Shown: positions 1-8,201 of the stretch, piece after piece | How the letters are laid out: the number at the start of each line of letters is the position of its first letter | Position numbering within the stretch: position 1 is the first letter of the stretch | Assembly (NCBI GenBank): GCA_017513445.1 | Contig: JAFXFS010000003.1 | Span: forward strand, 1 to 64,000 | Length of the DNA: 64,000 bases | Direction of reading: 5' to 3' | Source: Bacteroidales bacterium | GTDB lineage: Bacteria; Bacteroidota; Bacteroidia; Bacteroidales; UBA932 | Notes under the pieces: generated by a model | What the model was told of the DNA's origin: nothing | The model's database searches: none | The model's input: only the letters and a program-made list of their open reading frames with translations | Made by a program: the position numbers and the translations under genes

Positions 1-140
1 TCAAGTACATACGCTACTACAATAATGATAGAATCAAACTGAGGCTAAATGGAAAAAGCCCGGTGCAATACCGAGCTCTGTTCCAATCTAAGTCAGCCTC
101 TTAATAATGTTAAACCGTCCAACTTTCGGGGGTCACATCA
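1..140 (+). mobile_element. Right end of an IS3-family insertion sequence
   Basis: The window opens inside an IS. Positions 3-104 encode the last residues of an IS3-type transposase. Positions 117-140 look like the right terminal inverted repeat: read inward from 140 they give TGATGTGACCCCCG followed by AAAGTTGGAC, the TG-start, CCCC/AAAGTTGGA pattern common at IS3/IS150-group ends. The left end and any target duplication are outside the window. The boundary at 140 is inferred from motif resemblance only. Confidence 0.7.
3..104 (+). CDS. IS3-family transposase (OrfB), C-terminal fragment
   Basis: Frame 3 reads through from the left edge to a TAA at 102-104 and encodes 33 residues. It contains YIRYYNNDRIKLRLNGKSP followed by VQYR, which is the conserved C-terminal end of the IS3-family integrase-type transposase (rve domain, after the DDE glutamate). 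Such enzymes are usually made as an OrfA-OrfB frameshift fusion and catalyse copy-out/paste-in transposition. The catalytic residues lie upstream of the window, so intactness cannot be judged. It is close to the minus-strand gene at 180-2309 but convergent with it. Confidence 0.8.
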   Translation, partial: KYIRYYNNDRIKLRLNGKSPVQYRALFQSKSAS

Positions 141-160
141 TGCGGGTGTGACCTCTTTTT
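131..160 (+). terminator. Hairpin terminator spanning the IS end
   Basis: GGTCACA (131-137) pairs with TGTGACC (147-153) around a 9-nt loop and is followed by TCTTTTTTAT. This is a plausible intrinsic terminator for the transposase transcript. One arm lies in the IS end and the other in the flank. Confidence 0.5.
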
Positions 161-179
161 TATTCTATTCTTCTATCTC

Positions 180-2309
180 TTATTTAACATATTTAGAGAT
201 AGCTTTTGCCCAAATTGCATAACCATCCTGGTTGATGTGAAGACCATCACGAGTCAAGTCAGCACGAAGCTCTTTGCTCTTTTTATCGGTGAATTTTTTG
301 TGGTGATTTATATATTTTGCACCATACTTCTTAGCCATCTTATTTAGTCCATCATTCACCTCTGAAACTTGTTCAAATTTACCATTAAGAGATTTATAGA
401 TAGATTTCTCTTGGTTGTAAGGAAGAAGTGATTGAATGTAAAGTTTGGTGTCTGGAGACTCTGTGCGAATTTTGCTAACAACCTTCTCAATGTCAGATAG
501 AATCTTCTCTGTGCTTAGATTATGACTGATGTCGTTAATGCCACAAAGGAAGAAAATTTTGCGAGGTTGATATGGAAGAATCTGCTCTAATCTGTCATAA
601 ATACCAGGTGCATCATCACCAACAATACCTCTATTGATAATGCGAGTTCCTTCTGGAATTTTTTCAGCGAAGTATTCATCCCATTTGCCACCTTCAGTAA
701 GACTATCGCCAAGCATTACAATATCTTCAGAAGAGATCTCTTCCTCAGCTTCAAATTGAGCATAGCGTTTATAGTAATGGTCTGTGTATTTTAGAGTTAT
801 AACTTCTGTTGGTTCACTTTCATTCCAACATCTATCAATAACAGTCACTACATATTTAGATCCTGATTTATGATTAGGATTCTCCTTAAGAGCATCAAAC
901 TGAGTCTCTTGAGTACGTTTTACAAGGTATGCAGGATTATTGATATCCACCTCAACACCTCTTGGGAAGCAATAAACTCCGTAGAATAGAACCTTCTGCA
1001 TAGGATCATTTTTATCAGCTTCTGCTTGATCCCAACTCAACACAGCACCCTTTGATGTAAAGTTAATAGCAGCGGCAGGTGCTTGATTGTCAAGCTCTTC
1101 ATAAACAGGAACTAAGGCGTGATATTTTTGATAATTCTCCTTTAAGTCTGTTTGAAGATTGGATACATTTCTCAAGAAAGACCAAGCTGGCCACCAAACA
1201 TTACCATTAACGTTAGGTAGTTCTCTTACAAGACGCATCTTCTCTTCAGTCTGATTTTTAGTGCTGTCCTTCAAATCAGGTTTTCTAAAACTGCTCATAC
1301 TTTGACCAATGTATAGATGTCCTCTCTTCATATAGTCATTCCACCAATGAATTAAAACATCATAACAAGCAGCTCTGTGACCTATTTCCCAATAAAGTTG
1401 AGGTACAACATAGTCAATAATTCCCAACTCAGCCCAACGAGGAACATCTGCAAATAGCTCATCATAGTTTGAAAGACCATTTGTTTCACTACCATCTGGA
1501 GCATTTCTCTTATTTCTATGAATACCGAAAGGACTAATTCCAAATCTAACCCAAGGTTTTAGCGTTTTGATTGTGTCATTAAGATCTTTAATCAATAGCT
1601 CAACATTATATCTTCTCCAATCGCCAACGATGCTGTCTCTCTGTTCAGGATTTTCTACAACAAAACCCTGTTCTGCAGCATATTTTTCAAAAGCTAAACT
1701 ATCGTTAAATACTTGATCTTTAATAGGATAAGGGTAGAAGTAATCATCAAAGTGAACAGCTTCAACATCATATCTGTTTACAATATCAGCAATGGCCTTA
1801 ACTGTCAATTCGCGAGAAAGAGGTTCTGCTGGATTGAAGTATAGCTGTTTGCCATATTTTACAAAGATTTCAGGATGTTTATGATAAACGTGACTTTCGC
1901 ACAATTCATCGCTTTCTGTAAGAGTAACTCTGTATGGATTACACCAAGCGTGAATTTCCATACCTCTTTTGTGGCTCTCATCAACCATAAATTGAAGAGG
2001 ATCCCACTCCTCTGCTGGAGCAACTCCTTGTGTGCCGGACAGATAGCGGCTCCAAGGTTCAATCTCTGATTTGTAGAAAGCATCCGCGCAAGGGCGAACT
2101 TGGAATATAACAGCATTACAACCATTAACTTGCATTGAATCAAGAGCTTCAGTAAACCAGTCCTGTACCTCTGCACGACTCATATCTTTAATGGAATTAT
2201 TTCCAACAATATGAAGCCATCCTCCTCTAAACTCTCTTTTTGGTGCATCTTGTGCACAAATGTTTAGCGAAATGATAACGCTTAGAATAAGTAGTAACCC
2301 TTTTTTCAT
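180..2309 (-). CDS. Secreted GHL10-type glycoside hydrolase fused to an SGNH/GDSL hydrolase
   Basis: 709 residues. An N-terminal signal peptide (about 1-20, ending ICAQ) is followed by a domain of the GHL10/DUF187 family (about 24-345; FRGGWLH start, AVHFDDYFYPYP near 185), a family of TIM-barrel enzymes proposed to act on glycans or peptidoglycan. A fibronectin-III-like stretch (about 400-510) precedes a C-terminal SGNH hydrolase with block I GDSLTEGG (Ser near 536), block III GIND near 591 and block V DGLH near 690, as in acetylesterases. The fusion suggests an exported enzyme that deacetylates and cleaves the same polymer (inference). It starts 18 nt after the alkaline phosphatase gene on the same strand, so the two are probably co-transcribed. 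The exact substrate cannot be told from sequence. Confidence 0.85.
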   Translation of the reverse strand: MKKGLLLILSVIISLNICAQDAPKREFRGGWLHIVGNNSIKDMSRAEVQDWFTEALDSMQVNGCNAVIFQVRPCADAFYKSEIEPWSRYLSGTQGVAPAEEWDPLQFMVDESHKRGMEIHAWCNPYRVTLTESDELCESHVYHKHPEIFVKYGKQLYFNPAEPLSRELTVKAIADIVNRYDVEAVHFDDYFYPYPIKDQVFNDSLAFEKYAAEQGFVVENPEQRDSIVGDWRRYNVELLIKDLNDTIKTLKPWVRFGISPFGIHRNKRNAPDGSETNGLSNYDELFADVPRWAELGIIDYVVPQLYWEIGHRAACYDVLIHWWNDYMKRGHLYIGQSMSSFRKPDLKDSTKNQTEEKMRLVRELPNVNGNVWWPAWSFLRNVSNLQTDLKENYQKYHALVPVYEELDNQAPAAAINFTSKGAVLSWDQAEADKNDPMQKVLFYGVYCFPRGVEVDINNPAYLVKRTQETQFDALKENPNHKSGSKYVVTVIDRCWNESEPTEVITLKYTDHYYKRYAQFEAEEEISSEDIVMLGDSLTEGGKWDEYFAEKIPEGTRIINRGIVGDDAPGIYDRLEQILPYQPRKIFFLCGINDISHNLSTEKILSDIEKVVSKIRTESPDTKLYIQSLLPYNQEKSIYKSLNGKFEQVSEVNDGLNKMAKKYGAKYINHHKKFTDKKSKELRADLTRDGLHINQDGYAIWAKAISKYVK

Positions 2310-2327
2310 ACTAATATCTTGTTATAA

Positions 2328-3563
2328 TTAAAATTCAATACCCATCGCATCACATATCTTCACAGGTACCTCAGTGTTATCCATTCTTCCTGAGAAATTT
2401 TGATGACCAACACCAATTGCAAAAATTGGAACGTGTGTTGCTGTGTGGTTTGTTGTTGTCCAACCTACATTTGCTTTTGCTGAAAGTTCATCAATTGGAA
2501 TCTCTCCTGACATATAGTTATCGACATTTGTGTCAATATCTTTTGAAACATTTTTGTTTACATAATCGTGAACAATCTTCAAATTGTACTTAGAATTGCT
2601 GTTACCACCTAAAGCAACGCCACCTGTTTCGTGGTCAGCAGTCACTATGATAAGTGTTTCATCTGGATGACGAAGATAGAATTCGTATGCAATAGCTACA
2701 GCTTTATCAAGTTCTAATGTTTCATAAACAGTGTTTGCAACATCATTTGAGTGTGCTGCCCAATCGATAGTACCAGCTTCAGCCATAATGAAGAAACCAT
2801 CTTCATTTTCAAGGAAATCAACAGCTGCCTTTACAACATCAGCTAAGCGTAAACTTCCCTCTTCAGATTGAAGATAATATGGAATTGATCCCATTTCTTG
2901 CTCTTTTTGTTGAAGGAGAATCATTTTTTCAGCTTCACCCTTCTTTGCATTGTACTCTTCAACACTATTAACAATAGTATACTCATTTGCAGCTGCACTT
3001 TTAAAAATTGAGTCAGCTTTTGCTTTATCTCTGCTGCCAGCATGGAATCCGCCACCTCCGAAGAATTCAAAATCACTCTCTGTTAGTTGGATAGATATGT
3101 TGAAATAATCAGATCTTTTTGCGGAACTTGCATAGAAAGATGCTGGAGTTGCGTGGTCTATGGTTGCCGAACTCATAATACCAACCTTGTAACCAGCTTC
3201 GTGAGCTTTGTAAGCAATAGATTTCAATGCTACACTATCTGCATCCATACCAAGCATACCGTTTTTAGTTTTTGTGCCCGTCGCAAGAGCAGTTCCTGCT
3301 GCAGATGAGCAGGTAGTATTTCTATTTGCAGAGTGTGTAGCCACCATACCCAAGGTTGGGAATTGTGAAAAACTTAAAGGAAGAGACCCAATTTTGTCTT
3401 CGCTTGCAGCTAAATATGCCTCTGTTAATGCTACGTGTGAGAATCCCATACCATCTCCAATAAAGTAAAATACATACTTTGCATCCTTTTCTTGTTTTGT
3501 ACAGGAGATTGCAAGAAGTGCAACCATAAATAGAACTGAGAATTTAAGTCTTCTGAATTTCAT
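2328..3563 (-). CDS. Alkaline phosphatase, lipoprotein
   Basis: 411 residues. The N-terminus has a lipoprotein signal with Cys at about 21 (LLAISC). The alkaline phosphatase fold is shown by the first metal-binding motif FIGDGMG (about 34-40), the nucleophile region TTCSSAAGTALATG (about 83-96), TADHETGG (about 308-315) and the final metal ligand in TATHVP near 370. These enzymes hydrolyse phosphomonoesters outside the cytoplasm using two zinc ions and often a magnesium. First gene of a likely two-gene unit with the GHL10/SGNH gene, with a -7 box (TAAATTTG) in the upstream gap on the minus strand. No PHO-box-like element is apparent. Confidence 0.93.
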   Translation of the reverse strand: MKFRRLKFSVLFMVALLAISCTKQEKDAKYVFYFIGDGMGFSHVALTEAYLAASEDKIGSLPLSFSQFPTLGMVATHSANRNTTCSSAAGTALATGTKTKNGMLGMDADSVALKSIAYKAHEAGYKVGIMSSATIDHATPASFYASSAKRSDYFNISIQLTESDFEFFGGGGFHAGSRDKAKADSIFKSAAANEYTIVNSVEEYNAKKGEAEKMILLQQKEQEMGSIPYYLQSEEGSLRLADVVKAAVDFLENEDGFFIMAEAGTIDWAAHSNDVANTVYETLELDKAVAIAYEFYLRHPDETLIIVTADHETGGVALGGNSNSKYNLKIVHDYVNKNVSKDIDTNVDNYMSGEIPIDELSAKANVGWTTTNHTATHVPIFAIGVGHQNFSGRMDNTEVPVKICDAMGIEF

Positions 3564-3601
3564 ATTGTTACCTTTAGTAATAAATTTCTAATATATCCTT
3601 G

Positions 3602-3609
3602 CAAATTTA
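3602..3609 (-). promoter_or_regulatory. Bacteroidota -7 box for the alkaline phosphatase gene
   Basis: On the minus strand the sequence reads TAAATTTG, matching TAnnTTTG, about 40 nt before the start codon at 3563. No clean -33 element is visible. Confidence 0.45.
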
Positions 3610-3630
3610 CTATTTTTCTCTCTTTGATAT

Positions 3631-3638
3631 TATCTTTG
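3631..3638 (+). promoter_or_regulatory. -7 box for the SDR/MBL pair
   Basis: TATCTTTG matches TAnnTTTG, 22 nt before the ATG at 3661. It is divergent from the alkaline phosphatase promoter. Confidence 0.5.
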
Positions 3639-3660
3639 TAGATATAAAATGCAATAAAAT

Positions 3661-4422
3661 ATGAAGAAATTAGAGGGAAATCTTACAATTATTACAGGAG
3701 GTGGTAAAGGTATAGGATTTGGATTGGCTACTGCCTTTGCCAGAGAAGGAAGTAATTTGGTTATTACAGGAAGAAATTTGGAGAGATTGGAGGCGGCTGC
3801 TGAGAAATTGCAGAATGAGTGGAACGTAAAAGTATTACCGATAGTAGCGGATGGCGTTAATGAAGATGCAGTAAAATTGGTTATCTCAAAAGCATACGAC
3901 ACATTTGGAAGGATTGATACTCTTATCAACAATGCTCAAGTCTCAAAATCTGGTTTGTCCTTGGTCGATCATTCACGAGAGGACTTTGATGTGGCGATTC
4001 TATCAGGGATTTATGCAACATTTTTCTATATGCGAGAGGCCTTTCCTTATCTAAAAGAGAGCGGAGGTTCTGTTATAAATTTTGCATCTGGTGCAGGACT
4101 CTTTGGTAAACCGGGACAGAGTTCATATGCAGCGGCAAAAGAGGGAATTCGTGGACTTTCTCGTGTTGCTGCTACAGAGTGGGGAGCTGCTGGTGTCAGG
4201 GTAAATGTTGTATGTCCTCTTGCGATGACAGAGAGTCTGAAATCGTGGAAGGAGAGCTATCCTGAATTATATGAAAAGACGATAAAGGATATACCATTAG
4301 GTCGTTTTGCAGATCCTGTTGAGGATATTGGTCGTGCTTGTGTTTTTTTGGCTTCCAAAGATGCTTCATTCATTACAGGTGAAACACTTACTCTTCAAGG
4401 AGGTAGTGGGTTAAGACCATAA
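3661..4422 (+). CDS. Short-chain dehydrogenase/reductase (SDR)
   Basis: 253 residues, a normal length for a classical SDR. Visible motifs are the Rossmann dinucleotide-binding TGGGKGIG (12-19), NNAQ (90-93, where most members have NNAG), the catalytic Ser at about 143 and YAAAK (156-160, Tyr and Lys of the triad). The C-terminus ends GETLTLQGGSG, the usual SDR tail. These enzymes reduce or oxidise small carbonyl/alcohol substrates with NAD(P)H in the cytoplasm. The substrate is unknown. An MBL-fold gene follows after 20 nt and is likely co-transcribed, suggesting a two-enzyme step, but no pathway can be assigned. Confidence 0.88.
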   Translation: MKKLEGNLTIITGGGKGIGFGLATAFAREGSNLVITGRNLERLEAAAEKLQNEWNVKVLPIVADGVNEDAVKLVISKAYDTFGRIDTLINNAQVSKSGLSLVDHSREDFDVAILSGIYATFFYMREAFPYLKESGGSVINFASGAGLFGKPGQSSYAAAKEGIRGLSRVAATEWGAAGVRVNVVCPLAMTESLKSWKESYPELYEKTIKDIPLGRFADPVEDIGRACVFLASKDASFITGETLTLQGGSGLRP

Positions 4423-4442
4423 TTTATTAAATAGTATCTTGC

Positions 4443-5330
4443 GTGAAAGAGGTAAGCTTTAAGGTACTGATTGATAATCAGACATTTAGTGATTTAGAAA
4501 GTGAACACGGGCTCTCTATTCTAATTGAAACAGAGGAGATATGCATTCTATGTGATATGGGTGCATCCTCTGCCTTTTTACGCAATGCAGAAATGATGGG
4601 CGTAGATCTAAACACTATCGATTTTGCCTTTATTTCTCACGGCCATTCAGACCATACTGGTGGATTAAGGAGCTTTTTAGAGAGATATCCAAATAAGAAA
4701 ATCTTTGCTTCCAAGAATATTTTCAATGAGTATTATTTTTCAGGCCGTAGAGGGTATTGGAGGGCAATGAGTACGGATCATTCTCTCCTAAATGACTATG
4801 GTGATGTTTTCCAATTGATTGATAATCAACAGAATGTGGGTGGTAGTAATGGCATTTGGATCTCTCCTAAGGTGGCAATTGTCTCAAATATTCACGATAA
4901 ATGGAGTACCCCCTTTGGAAACAAATATCTTACAAAAATGATTTCTTCTGAGGGAAATTCTCCTTTACAGGCAGATCCGGAATATCTGCTCTCAGATGAT
5001 TTTGGTCACGAACTTTCACTTGTTATTCTGACAGAGAGCGGAGCAGTAATTTTCTCCTCCTGTTCGCATTGCGGTGCAGTGAATATTATAGAGTCGTGCT
5101 GTGATTTTACAGGTGAGAGTAGAGTGCGGGCATTTGTGGGAGGATTGCATCTGGTTGATTCTCCTGAAGTTGTATTAGAAGTTGATAATTTTGCTTCTGA
5201 ATTGAGCAAAAGATTTCCAGAGACACATATCTTTACCGGACACTGCACATCAGATTCTGCCAAGGAGTTGCTTTTGAAAAAGTTGAATTGTGTAGAGTTA
5301 TTCTATGCCGGTTATTCAATTGCACTATAA
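4443..5330 (+). CDS. Metallo-beta-lactamase-fold hydrolase
   Basis: 295 residues from a GTG start, giving the sensible N-terminus MKEVSFKVLIDN. The metal-binding signature HGHSDH (66-71) is followed by a C-terminal GHCTSD (His near 267) resembling the GHCTG end of MBL proteins annotated as dihydropterin/RFA-P-synthase-like enzymes of the MJ0301 type. A cytoplasmic binuclear metallohydrolase is expected. The actual reaction is unknown, because the RFA-P synthase name is often over-extended. It lies 20 nt behind the SDR gene. Downstream is repeat cluster 1, with no separate terminator except the hairpins of that repeat. Confidence 0.82.
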   Translation: MKEVSFKVLIDNQTFSDLESEHGLSILIETEEICILCDMGASSAFLRNAEMMGVDLNTIDFAFISHGHSDHTGGLRSFLERYPNKKIFASKNIFNEYYFSGRRGYWRAMSTDHSLLNDYGDVFQLIDNQQNVGGSNGIWISPKVAIVSNIHDKWSTPFGNKYLTKMISSEGNSPLQADPEYLLSDDFGHELSLVILTESGAVIFSSCSHCGAVNIIESCCDFTGESRVRAFVGGLHLVDSPEVVLEVDNFASELSKRFPETHIFTGHCTSDSAKELLLKKLNCVELFYAGYSIAL

Positions 5331-5338
5331 AAGATAAC

Positions 5339-5500
5339 AGATTGCCGGGCTACGCCTAGCAATGACGTTCCTTTTCGTCATTCCCGAGCTTGTCTCGGGA
5401 ATCTGATATAGATTGCCGCACTTCGTGCAGCAATGACGCACCATATTTCGTCATTCCCGAGCATATTATATCGTCATTCCCGAGCTTGTCTCGGGAATCT
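5339..5500. repeat. Paired-hairpin intergenic repeat, cluster 1
   Basis: Two unit types alternate. Type A (5339-5367 and 5410-5438) starts AGATTGCC and ends AGCAATGACG, with a stem-loop such as GGGC-TAC-GCCT or GCAC-TTC-GTGC inside. Type B (5376-5404 and 5472-5500) starts CGTCATTCCCGAG, has loop CTTGT, and closes with CTCGGGAATCT. A truncated B (5449-5470) precedes the last B. A and B are oppositely oriented: AATGACG of A is complementary to CGTCATT of B, and AGATT of A to AATCT of B. The arrangement resembles a BIME-like pair. The two A copies differ by compensatory stem changes. Confidence 0.85.
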
Positions 5501-5525
5501 ATCCTCCCCTTCACGTACACCCAAT

Positions 5526-5563
5526 AATAGAAAAAGGGCAATCCTTTGAAAGGAGTGCCCTTT
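5526..5563 (-). terminator. Terminator of the peptide transporter gene
   Basis: AAAGGGCA (5533-5540) pairs with TGCCCTTT (5556-5563), with an inner CCTTT/AAAGG stem. On the minus strand the hairpin is followed by TTTTTCTATTATT, 25 nt after the stop at 5589. Confidence 0.8.
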
Positions 5564-5588
5564 GGTATATATCATTAAATGTGAAGTC

Positions 5589-7148
5589 CTATTTAGTAAC
5601 TCTCTCTAACCATTTAACCATTGCTAACATACCTCCCATTGAGATTAGACATACAACTAGGAAGACTGTCCAGCATTGCCAGATTGGCCAAGCATTGTAC
5701 ATAAGTGGACCAAGAGGTAGAAGTAGGTTACCTATAGCGGTAGCACCAAGCCATAGACCTTGGCAAAGACCTAACATACTCTTAGGAGCAACTTTAGATA
5801 CGAATGACAAACCAAGTGGAGAGATAAACAACTCTGCAACTGTCAAGAAGAAGTAAACTGCAATTAGAATCCACCAGTGAGCTTTAGCTGCACCTTGAGC
5901 ATCTACAGGAAGTACCTTGAAGTCGTTTGCTGAAGGATAACCTTGGATAGATGAGAAGATTGCAAGTAGCAAGTAAGCAAGACCAGCGATAAACATACCG
6001 ATAGCGATCTTTCTTGGAGTTGAAATTGCTTTACCTCTGCGTGCAAATGTACCAAACAACCACATAATTACAGGAGTAAGAACAATTACGAAGAATGGGT
6101 TGATTGCTTGCCAGATTTCAGGAGCAACAGCTGATGAATCTACGAAGTCACGTGCAAATAGAGACAAAGATGTACCATTTTGGTGGAATGAGAACCAGAA
6201 GAAGATTACGATACCAAGTACTGCAAATAGAGCATACATACGTTGTTTGATCTCTTTAGCAGCAGCAGCTTTCTCTTCAGGTGTGTAATCGATGCTCTTA
6301 ACTGCCTCTTTCTTAGCAGGGTTAGGGAAAATTCTTTGTGATGAGAAGAAGATTACCAATGAGATAATCATAGCAGCAACAGATGCGATGAATGAGTAGT
6401 GGATACCTTCATTGAAAATTTGAAGATAACGTTGACACTCATTAGCAAGGTCTGAAACATTTCCACCAACTTGAGCCATCAATACATTTAGGTTGTTCAT
6501 TGCCTCAGCTGCCATTGCACCACTATTAGCTAAGAACTCGTGGCAAAGAGCAGGAAGTTGTGCATTGTAAACCAAACCGTTAGTGTTTAGCCACCATTCA
6601 CGAAGAAGTGGAGCAACGAAAGGAGCGATTAGACCACCAACATTAATAAATACGTAGAAAATTTGGAAACCAGAGTCTCTCTTATCTTTTGCAGCTTTAA
6701 GTGCCTCAGGTCCATTCTTAGCAGCTTCTGTTTCAAAGTCATCATACATTTGACCAACAATTGCCTGCAAGTTACCTTTGAAAAGACCATTACCAAAAGC
6801 GATAAAGAATAGGGCAGCACAAGTCAATGGAAGAAGCCAACCAATATTCTCTGGAGTAGAAAGAATTGGAATAGAAAGAAGTAAGTAACCACAAGCCATA
6901 ATGATAAGACCAGTTTTAATAGTGGCCTTATAGTTTTGAGTGCGGTCAGCAATTAGACCACCTACCAAACTTAGAATGTAGATACCTGCATAAAAAACAG
7001 AATAGATTGTTGTACTTTGACCTTCCGGTAAACCAAATTTAGAACATAGGAACAATACCAGCACCGCATTCATAATGTAGTAACCAAAGCGTTCGCCCAT
7101 ATTACTCAACGCGGCAGCTAGTAGACCTTTCGGGTGATTTTTAAACAT
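5589..7148 (-). CDS. Proton-dependent oligopeptide transporter (POT/PTR family)
   Basis: 519 residues, many hydrophobic helices. The N-terminus carries GERFGYY (18-24), the form of the ExxERFxYY motif that binds protons in POT transporters. SVFYAGIYILSLVGGLIADR matches the second family signature. A long insertion between helices (about 170-240) is often seen in Bacteroidota members. It imports di- and tripeptides across the inner membrane with the proton gradient, fitting a peptide-using organism that also encodes PepD nearby. Transcribed alone, with its own -7 box at 7204-7211 and a terminator at 5526-5563. Confidence 0.92.
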   Translation of the reverse strand: MFKNHPKGLLAAALSNMGERFGYYIMNAVLVLFLCSKFGLPEGQSTTIYSVFYAGIYILSLVGGLIADRTQNYKATIKTGLIIMACGYLLLSIPILSTPENIGWLLPLTCAALFFIAFGNGLFKGNLQAIVGQMYDDFETEAAKNGPEALKAAKDKRDSGFQIFYVFINVGGLIAPFVAPLLREWWLNTNGLVYNAQLPALCHEFLANSGAMAAEAMNNLNVLMAQVGGNVSDLANECQRYLQIFNEGIHYSFIASVAAMIISLVIFFSSQRIFPNPAKKEAVKSIDYTPEEKAAAAKEIKQRMYALFAVLGIVIFFWFSFHQNGTSLSLFARDFVDSSAVAPEIWQAINPFFVIVLTPVIMWLFGTFARRGKAISTPRKIAIGMFIAGLAYLLLAIFSSIQGYPSANDFKVLPVDAQGAAKAHWWILIAVYFFLTVAELFISPLGLSFVSKVAPKSMLGLCQGLWLGATAIGNLLLPLGPLMYNAWPIWQCWTVFLVVCLISMGGMLAMVKWLERVTK

Positions 7149-7203
7149 AAATTAAATTTTTATAGTTAATAAATAAAAATGTTCAATAATCTATTAAATC
7201 AAA

Positions 7204-7211
7204 CAAAGATA
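7204..7211 (-). promoter_or_regulatory. -7 box for the peptide transporter
   Basis: On the minus strand TATCTTTG, 56 nt before the start codon at 7148. It matches TAnnTTTG. Confidence 0.5.
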
Positions 7212-7253
7212 CTAAAAAAGTGATACAAAACAGTTATTTTGGCAAACTTTTGG

Positions 7254-7261
7254 TAACTTTG
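7254..7261 (+). promoter_or_regulatory. -7 box for the acyltransferase-DUF4831-pepD unit
   Basis: TAACTTTG matches TAnnTTTG, 19 nt before the ATG at 7281. It is divergent from the peptide transporter promoter. Confidence 0.5.
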
Positions 7262-7280
7262 TTTATAAAAATTATTAAAA

Positions 7281-8198
7281 ATGTTAACAATTCTCTGTTG
7301 GATAATAATGTTGCCACTCTATTTGGTCTCTCTTTTACCATTGTGTGTGCACCATTTTTTCTCATCTGTTTTAGCTCTATTGATGAGGAAAGTTTTCAAG
7401 TATCGAGTTGATGTGGTTGATTCAAATCTTCGTAATTCGTTTCCTGAATTGTCTGATAATGAGATAAATAAGTTGACAAAAGAGTATTATGTGAATATGT
7501 GTGATGTAATCTGTGAGACTATCTGGGGATTGACTCGCACTACCACATATATGAGAAAAATTGGAATGTTCAGAGTCGAAAATCCTGAATTGCTCAATAG
7601 AGAATTTGACAAACATAAGGGAGTTGTAGTTTTTTTGAGTCATACGGGCAATTGGGAATTACTCGCTGGAATTTGCAGCTTTAGTGAAGTGCCGCCAAGT
7701 TTTACTGTGGATCAAGGAGTTTTTGCATATCATCCGATGAGAAACAAACTCTCAGAGAAACTCTTTAAGATGATTAGATTGAGTCACAAAAAGGGGGAGG
7801 GTGGAATAGTCCCATCTAGTCAGATGCTTCGATTTGTGATTAAACATAAAGGGGAGGATTGGCTCTATTTCTTTAATTCCGATCAATGTCCGCCTCCTAC
7901 AGCAAAAGTTCAGTCAATTTTTCTTAATCAGCCAACATTATGGGTGAATGGGGGAGAGTCAATTGCCAAGAAGTTTGGTATGCCTGTTGTTTATATGTAT
8001 ACTGATCGTGTTGGGAGAGGAAAATATGTTGTAAAATATGATTTAATTTGCGAAGATGCATCAAAAGTGGATGGAAACTTCATAATAAATAAGTATATTC
8101 GCCTTTTGGAAAGAGATATTATTTCTAATAAATCAAATTGGTTGTGGAGTCATAAGCGTTGGAAACACAAACCAGCAGATTTAAATAAAGATATTTAA
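7281..8198 (+). CDS. Lipid A biosynthesis acyltransferase (LpxL/HtrB family)
   Basis: 305 residues. An N-terminal membrane anchor (about 3-35) is followed by the LPLAT domain with the HxxxxE catalytic motif HTGNWE (His 121, Glu 126). This is the secondary acyltransferase that adds an acyloxyacyl chain to lipid A on the cytoplasmic face of the inner membrane. Bacteroidales lipid A is typically penta-acylated with a single acyloxyacyl chain, consistent with one such gene. The DUF4831 gene follows after 3 nt and pepD after a further 7 nt, so the three are likely one transcript despite unrelated roles. Confidence 0.88.
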   Translation: MLTILCWIIMLPLYLVSLLPLCVHHFFSSVLALLMRKVFKYRVDVVDSNLRNSFPELSDNEINKLTKEYYVNMCDVICETIWGLTRTTTYMRKIGMFRVENPELLNREFDKHKGVVVFLSHTGNWELLAGICSFSEVPPSFTVDQGVFAYHPMRNKLSEKLFKMIRLSHKKGEGGIVPSSQMLRFVIKHKGEDWLYFFNSDQCPPPTAKVQSIFLNQPTLWVNGGESIAKKFGMPVVYMYTDRVGRGKYVVKYDLICEDASKVDGNFIINKYIRLLERDIISNKSNWLWSHKRWKHKPADLNKDI

Positions 8199-8201
8199 TT
8201 T

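Noticed and set aside
1859-2176. 105-codon minus-strand frame within the GHL10 gene
   Set aside because: Overlaps the clearly coding GHL10 frame and has no recognisable content.
5356-5541. Open frame of about 61 codons on the minus strand over repeat cluster 1
   Set aside because: It is a translation of the hairpin repeat (giving a DSRDKLGND motif twice) and shows no gene-like features; the same peptide appears in cluster 2.
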